From the NCBI GenBank assembly GCA_026388155.1, contig JAPLKI010000016.1, forward strand, positions 62,001 to 126,000: 64,000 nt of DNA, given 5' to 3'. The translations under genes were made by a program, and so were the position numbers. The stretch comes from Elusimicrobiota bacterium (GTDB lineage Bacteria > Elusimicrobiota > Elusimicrobia > Elusimicrobiales > UBA9959). The notes under the pieces were generated by a model that worked only from the letters and a program-made list of their open reading frames with translations, was not told the origin of the DNA and did not search any database. Every line of letters begins with the position of its first letter. Within the stretch, counting starts at the first letter, position 1. Shown one piece after another: positions 43,984 through 51,070 of this stretch.

Positions 43984-45027
43984 TTAGACGGCTTCCTCGT
44001 ATACTAAGGTTCCGCCGGAAAGAAACGCCAGGTCGAATCCACAATATTCTTTTACAAATTTAGTGAGATCCGGATTTGGCGGCTGTTGAATCGCTAAACA
44101 CAATTTTAGGACTTTGCTCCCCCCCTCATACAGGTAACCATAGTACATAAGCTGCGCAACTCCTAAACGCAACTGGCTTTCAAGAGTGGAAGGACGACAG
44201 GACTTTACCTCTACAATCAGTTTGGTTCCGTGTTTTTTTGCAAGAAGGTCAACACGCTTATCTTGGTAAATTCTAAAACCATTGCAGGTTAGATATCCAG
44301 CCATCTTTTCCCTCAAATGTTCATGTTCCTGGCAAGATTCTTTTAATCTTTTATTGTTTTTTAGGATACGCAAGATTTCACCAAAAGAGAAGGCACTAAA
44401 CTCTTTGCGGGAAAACGCTTTCAATTCAGACTTGGGGATATTTCGGAAACAGCTATGTTGCCAGTGTTTTGCAGGTGTTGTCTTAAGGCCGGGAAAATAT
44501 TCGCGGCCTAATTTTAAAACTTTTTTATACTCTATGGTTTTGTCCAAGTTGTTATTTCTCAGCATCCACAGGATATTTCCAAAGATAGTCTTGGCTTCTT
44601 TTGGCGAAATATATGTAATATACCGGCCGGGTTCTTTGTTCTTTGGTAAATGGGATTTAAGGTCCAACTCAAGATACTGCGGGAGCAGTATCGCAAATTG
44701 TTGTGGTGCTCTAAAGTTTGCTACTGATTGCGCACGTTCTTTATAGCATTCTTCAGCTTTTCCATAAAGGCCGACTATAAATCTTTTCCTTTCCGGAATA
44801 TTTGTGGAAATAAAAAATATTACCCCGCCTTTCTCAAATGAAGGGAAAGATTTTCCGTTATTTTCAATAAAACCATATTGATATTTCCCTTTTTGAGTTT
44901 TAAAATTCCAAGATTCCGACGCTATATGCTTAGGATTAGCTCCCACCCATTTAAAATTAGATTTATCATGGCTGATCCCAGACCATTGCCTGCTATTCCA
45001 TGTTATATTGCCAAGCATGAATTTCAT
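43984..45027 (-). CDS. PD-(D/E)XK nuclease-like protein, AT-rich
   Basis: A 347-residue protein. The C-terminal part has a PD-(D/E)XK-type core: Asp in KRVDLLAKKHG and EVK in KLIVEVKSCRP, followed by a helix (LESQLRLGVAQLMYYGYL). This is the pattern of Cas4/RecB-like or restriction-type nucleases. The N-terminal 200 residues show no known domain. By eye the gene is much more AT-rich than its neighbours, which suggests transfer. Start at ATG 45027 with GGGAG seven bases upstream; 45039 is an alternative. It is flanked by inverted copies of a dispersed repeat. Confidence 0.72.
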   Translation of the reverse strand: MKFMLGNITWNSRQWSGISHDKSNFKWVGANPKHIASESWNFKTQKGKYQYGFIENNGKSFPSFEKGGVIFFISTNIPERKRFIVGLYGKAEECYKERAQSVANFRAPQQFAILLPQYLELDLKSHLPKNKEPGRYITYISPKEAKTIFGNILWMLRNNNLDKTIEYKKVLKLGREYFPGLKTTPAKHWQHSCFRNIPKSELKAFSRKEFSAFSFGEILRILKNNKRLKESCQEHEHLREKMAGYLTCNGFRIYQDKRVDLLAKKHGTKLIVEVKSCRPSTLESQLRLGVAQLMYYGYLYEGGSKVLKLCLAIQQPPNPDLTKFVKEYCGFDLAFLSGGTLVYEEAV

Positions 45028-45104
45028 GTTTTCTCCCATATAACTGCACTTTTCTGATTATAATCCTACCGTAATTGGGGGCGGGTGGCAAATTTTCATT
45101 GGGG

Positions 45105-45168
45105 AATATAACCGGGTGGGTAATTCGGATGTATCGTAAAAAGGGTGGGGCAAATAACCTATTAATTA
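45105..45168 (-). repeat. Dispersed repeat, copy C (empty site)
   Basis: Read on the - strand: TTAATAGGTTATTTGCCCC, A, CCCTTTTTACGATACATCC, GAATTACCCACCC. It matches copies A and B and lacks the 41-base hairpin present in copy A. Confidence 0.75.
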
Positions 45169-45204
45169 AAAAAACGCGAAGATGGATAAAAACTGGAGGG
45201 GTGG

Positions 45205-45427
45205 CACCGGGGTATATTTGCGGGGGTTTTCCGGATAAGATATTTACCTTAAACTAAAATAATTTCCTTGTAAGGGCCGGGTGTGGGGTTGCTCTGTAGC
45301 CACATAGCGGATGGGAGGCTCCAATTCTGATTGGAGGGAAACCACGGGAGGGTTTCCTACGTGGCGGAATGGGCAACCCCATACCTGGCCCGCTCCCCTA
45401 CCCGACCCCCGCAAATATACCCCGGTG
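45205..45427. repeat. Nested fold-back element with perfect 22-bp ends
   Basis: Outer arms CACCGGGGTATATTTGCGGG.. (45205-45226) and 45406-45427 are perfectly complementary over 22 bp. A second pair lies inside (GGCCGGGTGTGGGGTTGC at 45275-45292; GCAACCCCATACCTGGCC at 45373-45390), and smaller hairpins (GGCTCCAATTCTGATTGGAG; GGAAACCACGGGAGGGTTTC) form the centre. It could fold as one long structured RNA. No gene is seen from 45028 to 45476. Confidence 0.8.
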
Positions 45428-45433
45428 ACAGGA

Positions 45434-45466
45434 CCCCGCACTTTTTCCAGAGGCCAAAGTGCGGGG
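45434..45466 (-). repeat. CCCCGCACTTT hairpin, reverse-oriented copy
   Basis: CCCCGCACTTTTTCC / GGCCAAAGTGCGGGG, an inverted copy of the hairpins at 42951, 43191 and 61042. It ends ten bases from the hydantoinase stop codon. Confidence 0.8.
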
Positions 45467-45476
45467 CAAGCCCCGG

Positions 45477-46871
45477 CTATACTATTTCGGGTTTCATTCG
45501 GCGCTGGAATTTACCGGTGGGGGTTTTGGGGGTGGTGAGCTTGCCGTCCTGGGCTATTACTTTGCCCCTTAAAATCGTGTATTTCGGGAAACCGTAGAGC
45601 TTCATGCCCTGCCAGGGAGAATAATCCGTGTTGTGGCTCATGGTCCGCCAGTCCGCCTTGCGGCCGGCTTTCGGATCTATTATCGCGAAATCAGCGTCCG
45701 AGCCCGGGCTTATAACTCCCTTGCGCGGGTAAAGCCCCGTAATCCTTGCCGGGTTCTCGCAAAGCATTTCAACCAACCTTTCAATCTTGATTTTGCCTGC
45801 CTTCACCCCAAATGTATAAACCGCCGCCAAGAGCGTCTGCGACCCCGGCAGCCCCATAGGGAGCTTTCTTATGTCTCCCCCCCAGGCGTTCTTCTGGGCG
45901 CGGGTGAAGGTACAGTTGTCGGTGGCTATTACCTGAAGTTCCCCCGCCGCAGCGGCGCGCCAGAGCGCCGCGTTGTCCGCTTTGGTCCTCAGCGGCGGAC
46001 AGCAGGAATAAAGATGGCCGTTTTTGCCCTTAAAGAGGAGGTCGTTCAAGACCAGATATTGCGGGCAGGTTTCCCCCATCACACTGAGGCCCGCCGCACG
46101 GGCCGCCTTGACTATGTTGGCCGAGCCGCCGGCGGAAAGATGCACAAAATATACAGGCGCGCTCGCGGCGGCGGCCAGCACTGAAACCCGGCCCACAGCC
46201 TCGGTTTCAGTAAAAGCGGGATGCGACAATGGCAGGGCTTTTATGCCTTTCGTGCCGGCGTATCTTTCGGTGAGCAGGTCTATGATCGGGCCGTTTTCAG
46301 CGTGTACGCAGATAAGCGCGCCCAGCTTTTTGGCGGTTTCCAGAGCGGAAAAAAGAGCCGCATCTCCCGCCATAAGGCCGCGCGCGCCATAGGCGGTGAA
46401 CATCTTAAATGTGGGCACTCCGGCTTTGACAACGGCTGCCATTTGCGCGGCAGGTTTTTTAAGCTTATCCCAGCCGGTTAGCATGCAATGGAAGGAAAAA
46501 TCGCTATAAGCACGGCCGGCTGCCCCTTTAATCCGGTCGTTCAGGCCTTTGACCAGGTTTTCACCCGGCCCCTGTCCGGTGTAATCAATAAAAGTGGTCA
46601 CCCCCCCGCAGGCGGCGGCGGCGGAACCAGTGATGAAATCGTCCGCGGTATAACGCCCGGGACCAAGGCGCAGGCGGAAGTGGGCGTGCGCGTCTATAAT
46701 GCCGGGTAGGACCAGCAAGCCGCGCGCGTCAATGATGCGGCCAGCCGGAATGGCATTTTTTGATGGTTTTTTTATCCGGGCGATTTTTCCGTTTTTAACG
46801 AAAATATCGCAAAGCTCCGCGCGGTTTTTTATAACCGCTTTGCCGCCCTTTATTATAAGGTCAAAACTCAT
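45477..46871 (-). CDS. hydA: Dihydropyrimidinase/hydantoinase-family cyclic amidohydrolase
   Basis: Opens cyclic ureides (hydantoins, dihydropyrimidines or allantoin). Binuclear metal site visible: DAHAHF near residues 60-65, the probable carboxylated Lys in FKMFTAYG near 155, HAEN near 188, HLSAGG near 244 and Asp in IATDNCTF near 317. Length 464 residues fits dihydropyrimidinase and allantoinase alike. It is flanked by a CCCCGCACTTT hairpin at the 3' end, and a MITE-like element starts four bases before the ATG, leaving no visible Shine-Dalgarno sequence. It probably supplies a ring-opening step for the pathway at 13-24 kb. Confidence 0.9.
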   Translation of the reverse strand: MSFDLIIKGGKAVIKNRAELCDIFVKNGKIARIKKPSKNAIPAGRIIDARGLLVLPGIIDAHAHFRLRLGPGRYTADDFITGSAAAACGGVTTFIDYTGQGPGENLVKGLNDRIKGAAGRAYSDFSFHCMLTGWDKLKKPAAQMAAVVKAGVPTFKMFTAYGARGLMAGDAALFSALETAKKLGALICVHAENGPIIDLLTERYAGTKGIKALPLSHPAFTETEAVGRVSVLAAAASAPVYFVHLSAGGSANIVKAARAAGLSVMGETCPQYLVLNDLLFKGKNGHLYSCCPPLRTKADNAALWRAAAAGELQVIATDNCTFTRAQKNAWGGDIRKLPMGLPGSQTLLAAVYTFGVKAGKIKIERLVEMLCENPARITGLYPRKGVISPGSDADFAIIDPKAGRKADWRTMSHNTDYSPWQGMKLYGFPKYTILRGKVIAQDGKLTTPKTPTGKFQRRMKPEIV

Positions 46872-46874
46872 TTA

Positions 46875-47140
46875 GGGCTCGTGACAGAATAATATAAATA
46901 ATTTGCCATGGCGAAATTGGAGCGAGACGAGGAACGAGGAGCGCGCATACCGGGAGTATGTAAGTGACGAGTGACGAAGTCGTAGCCCAATAGCGCCCTG
47001 GCCCCCAGGGGGGAGGCCCCTCTTTGGCCAAATTCTTTGTTGCTCCTCACTCACATAGACCCGCTATGCTCACTCGTCGCGCCTAGAATTTGTCTCAAAG
47101 CCGGGTCTCCAAATTGTTTGTAGTATTCTGTCACGAGCTC
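46875..47140. mobile_element. MITE-like element with 31-bp inverted ends
   Basis: Left end GGGCTCGTGACAGAATAATA... (46875-46905) and right end ...TATTCTGTCACGAGCTC (47110-47140) are inverted with about five mismatches in 31. The 200-bp interior holds two related CATA..GGG..TATGT-AGTGA motifs and a CCCTGGCCCCCAGGGG hairpin. No transposase is encoded. The right end provides the final Ser-Ser-stop of the small membrane gene at 47131, and the left end abuts the hydantoinase start. No target duplication was identified. Confidence 0.7.
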
Positions 47141-47340
47141 TTGGTGGAGTGGTGATGCGCGAAAATAATGTTATAGGTGAGCCAGGTGGCGGAGATGAAA
47201 GTGAAAGCGCAAAGCACGAACCAGCCCCATATCGCCTGCGGGTTGCGTTCGGTCTGGGTTATGATATAGGCCAGATAGCCGATGAACCAGGTGGCGATCA
47301 GCCAGAAAACGGCAAAAATTGAACGGATGATAAGCGCCAT
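47131..47340 (-). CDS. Small two-helix membrane protein
   Basis: A 69-residue protein with two hydrophobic segments (about residues 5-27 and 37-58) and a His-rich tail (AHHHSTKSS). The promoter at 47347-47375 places the transcript start at or next to the A of the ATG, so the mRNA may be leaderless; no Shine-Dalgarno sequence is seen. The last codons lie in the MITE end, so the natural C-terminus may have been longer. Function unknown. Confidence 0.55.
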   Translation of the reverse strand: MALIIRSIFAVFWLIATWFIGYLAYIITQTERNPQAIWGWFVLCAFTFISATWLTYNIIFAHHHSTKSS

Positions 47341-47346
47341 ACACCA

Positions 47347-47375
47347 ATTCTATAGATTTACCCTGATAGTGTCAA
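47347..47375 (-). promoter_or_regulatory. Consensus sigma-70 promoter, possibly leaderless start
   Basis: On the - strand: TTGACA (47375-47370), exactly 17 bases, TAGAAT (47352-47347), then TGGTGT and ATG. Initiation 6-7 bases after the -10 box would fall on the start codon. Confidence 0.7.
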
Positions 47376-47377
47376 TG

Positions 47378-47953
47378 CTATATGTTCGGCTTAAAGGAGG
47401 CGACTACTTTGGAAAAGATCTTTAGATAAGTATTCGCCGCGTCCTTTGGGGCCTGGAGGCTCAGGACAAAAAAACCTTTTTTTGCCGGCATTATAATGTA
47501 CTTTTCGTACATCAGGACCATTGTGGGAACAGCGGCTCCGGGGGGTACCGAGATGTAACGCAGCTTTTCAAAACACTTTACTTTCCGGTCGTTCAGATTG
47601 GAGTCTTTGGGGGTTGTGGTGGTTTCCCCTTTTATCTTTTTCCTGGCTTGCAGGCTGACGCCGATATACTCTTCCGGCGTCTTAAAGCGCAGGTGGTCCG
47701 GGCCGAAATATATAAGTGAGATGCTTGGAAATGCGCTGTTTTTGGTCTCCGTGTCCGTGAGATCCACTCCGTACTGCTTTTCCTGACGGCCTAAGAGTAT
47801 CTCCTCCTGCTTGTCCCAGCCGGAGGGTATCATGGCGGTAAAAAAATTGCCGTCACAGATAAATTTTTCAAAAGGGCGGCTGTTTTTGTTCTGCGCGTTG
47901 AGCATAAGCGGGGCCATAAGCAGGGCCAGCGGAAACAAAATTTTTATTTTCAT
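47378..47953 (-). CDS. Secreted protein of unknown function
   Basis: A 191-residue protein with signal peptide MKIKILFPLALLMAPLMLNA. The mature part begins with FEKFICDGNFFTAMIPSGWD and looks like a PsbP/Mog1-type alpha-beta sandwich (a phrase such as IPSGWDKQ is common there), but this is only resemblance. The ATG shares one base with the stop of the upstream zincin gene (TGATG), so they are coupled and probably act together outside the inner membrane. Confidence 0.78.
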   Translation of the reverse strand: MKIKILFPLALLMAPLMLNAQNKNSRPFEKFICDGNFFTAMIPSGWDKQEEILLGRQEKQYGVDLTDTETKNSAFPSISLIYFGPDHLRFKTPEEYIGVSLQARKKIKGETTTTPKDSNLNDRKVKCFEKLRYISVPPGAAVPTMVLMYEKYIIMPAKKGFFVLSLQAPKDAANTYLKIFSKVVASFKPNI

Positions 47954-49953
47954 CAGCTGTCTCCTTCAACTGCAAGCGGGGGCACGCCGCGGGGATAGAG
48001 TTTTTTGGCTCTGCCGGACTTGTCGGCCTGGTTAAGCCTGTTCATCTCCGTGTCAATAAAAGTCACATTATCCCTCTGCTTTTTCATGGCCTGCTGATAC
48101 CAGGGGTAGGTTTTGCTTACCATGTCGTCCAGCTGCGCGTTTGAACAATTCTCCGGCCGTCCCGCCCAGCAGTTGTTGGAGTCGGCCTTCGGGAACGCAT
48201 AGTCTTTGGCGGTCTTGCGGAGGTTTTGCTCCTTTAGCGCGTTTTCAAGCTGGGTGAAGCTCTTTGAGGCTTCGCCTTCTATACCGTGGAGATTGTAATA
48301 GCGGATCATTTGTTTAATTCCCCTTGCGCCGCCCGTTTCCGCTGTTTGAAGCACTTCGTTGTCAAATTTGCGCAGGTCCCTCATGTAAAGAGCGTTGGTC
48401 TTCGGGTCGGCCAGCTTTTCTTTAAGGAACAGCGACTGCCTGCTGAAAGTGCCCACTTCATCGTCAAGCGTGTATCTGTAAGGCAAACCATGGTCTCTGG
48501 CCCATTTATCGTCCTGCTGATGCGTGGCCTCGTGCACAAAGGTCGGAGCCACATGTTTGGAAAGCCGTTGGACATATTCATCATTTTTTGGGTCCATCAG
48601 CTCTTTGGCGGTCACGCCTTTGTCTTTCATCCACTGTTCTATCATGGTCTTATTTAACGCAATCTCCCCCGGCGCCGGATTCATAGCGCCGCAAGTTTTG
48701 AGCCCTTGCGGACAATAAGCCGCCCCGGTAGAGTCCGATTTGTATTTTATCACCTTTAATTTAAGCGGGGTTTCCGAAGAGCCGTCTTTGTTCGCAGCAT
48801 TATACATTGAAAGCAGGCCATCGCCCACTTTTGTGCCCTTCAACTCTCCGCCGGAATAGGCGCCGGTTTTGTCATCTTTTTTCCCCACCAGCTGGCCCTG
48901 AAGCCGCACGGCCAATTGAGAGGCCTCATCGTCAGTAAGAGTGTATTTGTCCCGTTTAACGGGCCCTGCAGCCGGAGAACCCGGCGGGGGCACCGGTTCG
49001 GCACCGCTCAGGTTTGAGCCGTCAAAAGCCTGTCCGAGGGTTGAGAAACTGTTCGCATCGGAGTTTATGCCTGCCAGCTTAGCGCTCGTTGCGGAGATCC
49101 TGTCTGAACTTTTTTTAATGCCCGTATTCAGGGTGTCCGCCGTTTTTGCTTCTTTGATTTTATCCAGGTACGCCCAAAGCTTAGTTCTCATTTCGGGGTC
49201 AAGATAATGCTCGAGAAAATCTTTCAAGGGCGCCTGTATCATGCTGCATCTGGCATTCTCCGTGTCCATGAAATCGGGGTTTCTTCCTGTGAGGACATCG
49301 TCCGCGATTATCGCGGCCATTCTCCGGTTCACTGTTTTCATTTTCCAGGTTTCTTCTGAATAGCCCTGGCTGGAAAGTGAAACCGTATATTTAGTACAGT
49401 CATATCCCCCGAACAGCTTCTTTTTGCATTCCGAAAAGTAGTTCAAGGTGTCCCATTCATACATGCTGAATTCCGTTGTTATGTAAAGTTTATTCGCGTA
49501 GGTCTGAACCCAGGGCAGGAACCTGTCCGGCTGCGGGCCAAGGCCCAACTCGCAAAGCGAACAAGCCTTCGCCTCATTGTCAAAATCAAACAGCTTGATC
49601 ATTTTTTTGCGTATAACACATCTTCCGCCATTATCCAGGCGGAGATCGCTTGAGTAAAATTGCCCCAGCTCTTTGAACATTTCCTCGTGTTTCAGTATGA
49701 AAGGCAGCTTAGTGGTGTTTTCCGCCTCGTCTTTTTGCTTGAGTTTTTCAAGAAGCCGGTCGTCATCTTTATGGAGGGCCGTGACGCAGGTTTCCGCGTT
49801 TTTGGGTGAATATATTTTATCGGTGATGTTCGATTCGCAAAGCTGTATCGCGGCGTTTTCCTCTTCGGTAAATTCTTGCGCGAAAGAAAGAAGGCAGGGA
49901 GTAACGGCAAAGCCAAAAAGAACGACAAATACAGCGTTAAATCTTATTTTCAT
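47953..49953 (-). CDS. Secreted protein with HEXXH metalloprotease motif
   Basis: A 666-residue exported protein. The signal peptide is MKIRFNAVFVVLFGFAVTP. The N-terminal half is Cys-containing with no known domain. A Pro/Gly linker near residue 320 is followed by a domain with the zinc-binding HEXXH motif in TFVHEATHQQDDKWA near residue 472. Downstream Glu and Asp residues (YTLDDEVGTFSR) could supply the third ligand. Start at ATG 49953; an in-frame TTG or ATG upstream would lack a signal peptide. Substrate unknown. Confidence 0.78.
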   Translation of the reverse strand: MKIRFNAVFVVLFGFAVTPCLLSFAQEFTEEENAAIQLCESNITDKIYSPKNAETCVTALHKDDDRLLEKLKQKDEAENTTKLPFILKHEEMFKELGQFYSSDLRLDNGGRCVIRKKMIKLFDFDNEAKACSLCELGLGPQPDRFLPWVQTYANKLYITTEFSMYEWDTLNYFSECKKKLFGGYDCTKYTVSLSSQGYSEETWKMKTVNRRMAAIIADDVLTGRNPDFMDTENARCSMIQAPLKDFLEHYLDPEMRTKLWAYLDKIKEAKTADTLNTGIKKSSDRISATSAKLAGINSDANSFSTLGQAFDGSNLSGAEPVPPPGSPAAGPVKRDKYTLTDDEASQLAVRLQGQLVGKKDDKTGAYSGGELKGTKVGDGLLSMYNAANKDGSSETPLKLKVIKYKSDSTGAAYCPQGLKTCGAMNPAPGEIALNKTMIEQWMKDKGVTAKELMDPKNDEYVQRLSKHVAPTFVHEATHQQDDKWARDHGLPYRYTLDDEVGTFSRQSLFLKEKLADPKTNALYMRDLRKFDNEVLQTAETGGARGIKQMIRYYNLHGIEGEASKSFTQLENALKEQNLRKTAKDYAFPKADSNNCWAGRPENCSNAQLDDMVSKTYPWYQQAMKKQRDNVTFIDTEMNRLNQADKSGRAKKLYPRGVPPLAVEGDS

Positions 49954-49994
49954 GGTATTTATAGTGTAATGCCGGCGCCTGTTTTTGTCAAGGG

Positions 49995-50984
49995 TCATTT
50001 GGCCCGGCGCCCTATAAAGACCTTATGCAGGACTTTCAACATATTTTCCCCGCTGTGCTGGTCCGTAAGTAGTGTCGCTTTAGCGGGGAAATAGGCATCT
50101 TTCTCCAACTGGCAGCCGTTCGCGAGAGCGGAGCGCCGCACGGCGCTCTTTATTTCGGCGCTGTTAAGCATTGAGCCGATAAGGGTTATTTCGGAGTGTT
50201 TTCCGGTTTTGCGCATGCAGAAACATCGTACTTCCGGCTTTTTGCCGGCGTGCTTAAAATCCCCCACCAAAGTTCCGGGTTCGCTGTCAAAGGAGGAACG
50301 AAGCACGAGGGTTATTTTATGTTTTTTTGCACAGGCCACGGCGCGCAGCTGGCGCACTTCAGTTCCCGCTTCGGCCAAAGCCATTACTTCCTCGTAAGAA
50401 ACGCGGGGAAGCTTGCGGGCGGAGGAAACAATGGCCGGATTTGCCGTGTAAATCCCCTTTACGTCGCTGTAAAGCTCGCAAATTTCCGCTTTGAGGGCGG
50501 CAGCCAGCGCCACGGCGGTCAGGTCGGAGCCGCCGCGGCCGAGGGTGGTAATGTCGCCGGAACGGTTAACGCCCTGGAAACCGGCCACAACCGCTATTTT
50601 TCCTTTTTTTAATTCGGCAATGATCCTTTTCGGGTTCAACGCCAGCACGCTTGCGTTTGAAAATGCGGAGTTGGTTAAAATGCCGGCCTGCGCGCCGGAA
50701 AGCGAAACGGCCCGGTGCCCCGCCGCTTCAAGCGCCATGGCCGCCAGGGTTACGCTTAAGCTCTCGCCGGTGGAAAGCAGTGCGTCCAGCTCTCTGGCAT
50801 GTGGATCGGGATTTAATCTTCGCGCGAGTTCAAGAAGTTCGTCGGTCACCTGGCCGGGGGCGGAGAGGACCAGCACCACGGAAAAGCCTCTTTTCTTCTC
50901 CGCCGCGGCGCGGCCCGCCGCCAGCCGTATCTTTTCGGGGTCGGAAAGGGAGGTTCCCCCGAATTTCATTATTTTGATTTTCAT
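49995..50984 (-). CDS. lysC: Aspartate kinase, short form
   Basis: First step of Lys/Met/Thr synthesis from aspartate. KFGGTSLSDPEKI at residues 7-19, GFQGVNRSGDITTLGRGGSDLTAVALA near 140-166 and DVKGIYTANP near 176-185 identify the family. At 329 residues it is about 75 shorter than the usual LysC with two ACT domains: after the kinase domain (to about 235) only one ACT-like segment is visible. Feedback control may therefore differ. It lies alone, with secreted protein genes on one side and a secretion ATPase on the other. Confidence 0.92.
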   Translation of the reverse strand: MKIKIMKFGGTSLSDPEKIRLAAGRAAAEKKRGFSVVLVLSAPGQVTDELLELARRLNPDPHARELDALLSTGESLSVTLAAMALEAAGHRAVSLSGAQAGILTNSAFSNASVLALNPKRIIAELKKGKIAVVAGFQGVNRSGDITTLGRGGSDLTAVALAAALKAEICELYSDVKGIYTANPAIVSSARKLPRVSYEEVMALAEAGTEVRQLRAVACAKKHKITLVLRSSFDSEPGTLVGDFKHAGKKPEVRCFCMRKTGKHSEITLIGSMLNSAEIKSAVRRSALANGCQLEKDAYFPAKATLLTDQHSGENMLKVLHKVFIGRRAK

Positions 50985-51036
50985 CAGGCTGGGGCGAGGG
51001 ATTGAAACTCAGGTGCTGGAAAAGTATTCCGTTCTT

Positions 51037-51064
51037 ATCCCTATTCGCTATTATCTATTCGCTG
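51037..51064. repeat. ATAGCGAAT-type word array
   Basis: TATCCCTATTCGCTATTATC and TATTCGCT (the reverse complement of AGCGAATAGATAATAGCGAA), between the secretion ATPase and lysC. Single orientation. Confidence 0.68.
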
Positions 51065-51070
51065 CCGTTA

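Noticed and set aside
45075-45257. Small + strand frame after the nuclease-like gene
   Set aside because: It runs across a dispersed repeat and the left arm of a fold-back; composition is that of the repeats.
46868-47054. Two overlapping 60-residue frames on the - strand
   Set aside because: Both lie within the MITE-like element, have no ribosome-binding site and no recognisable domain.
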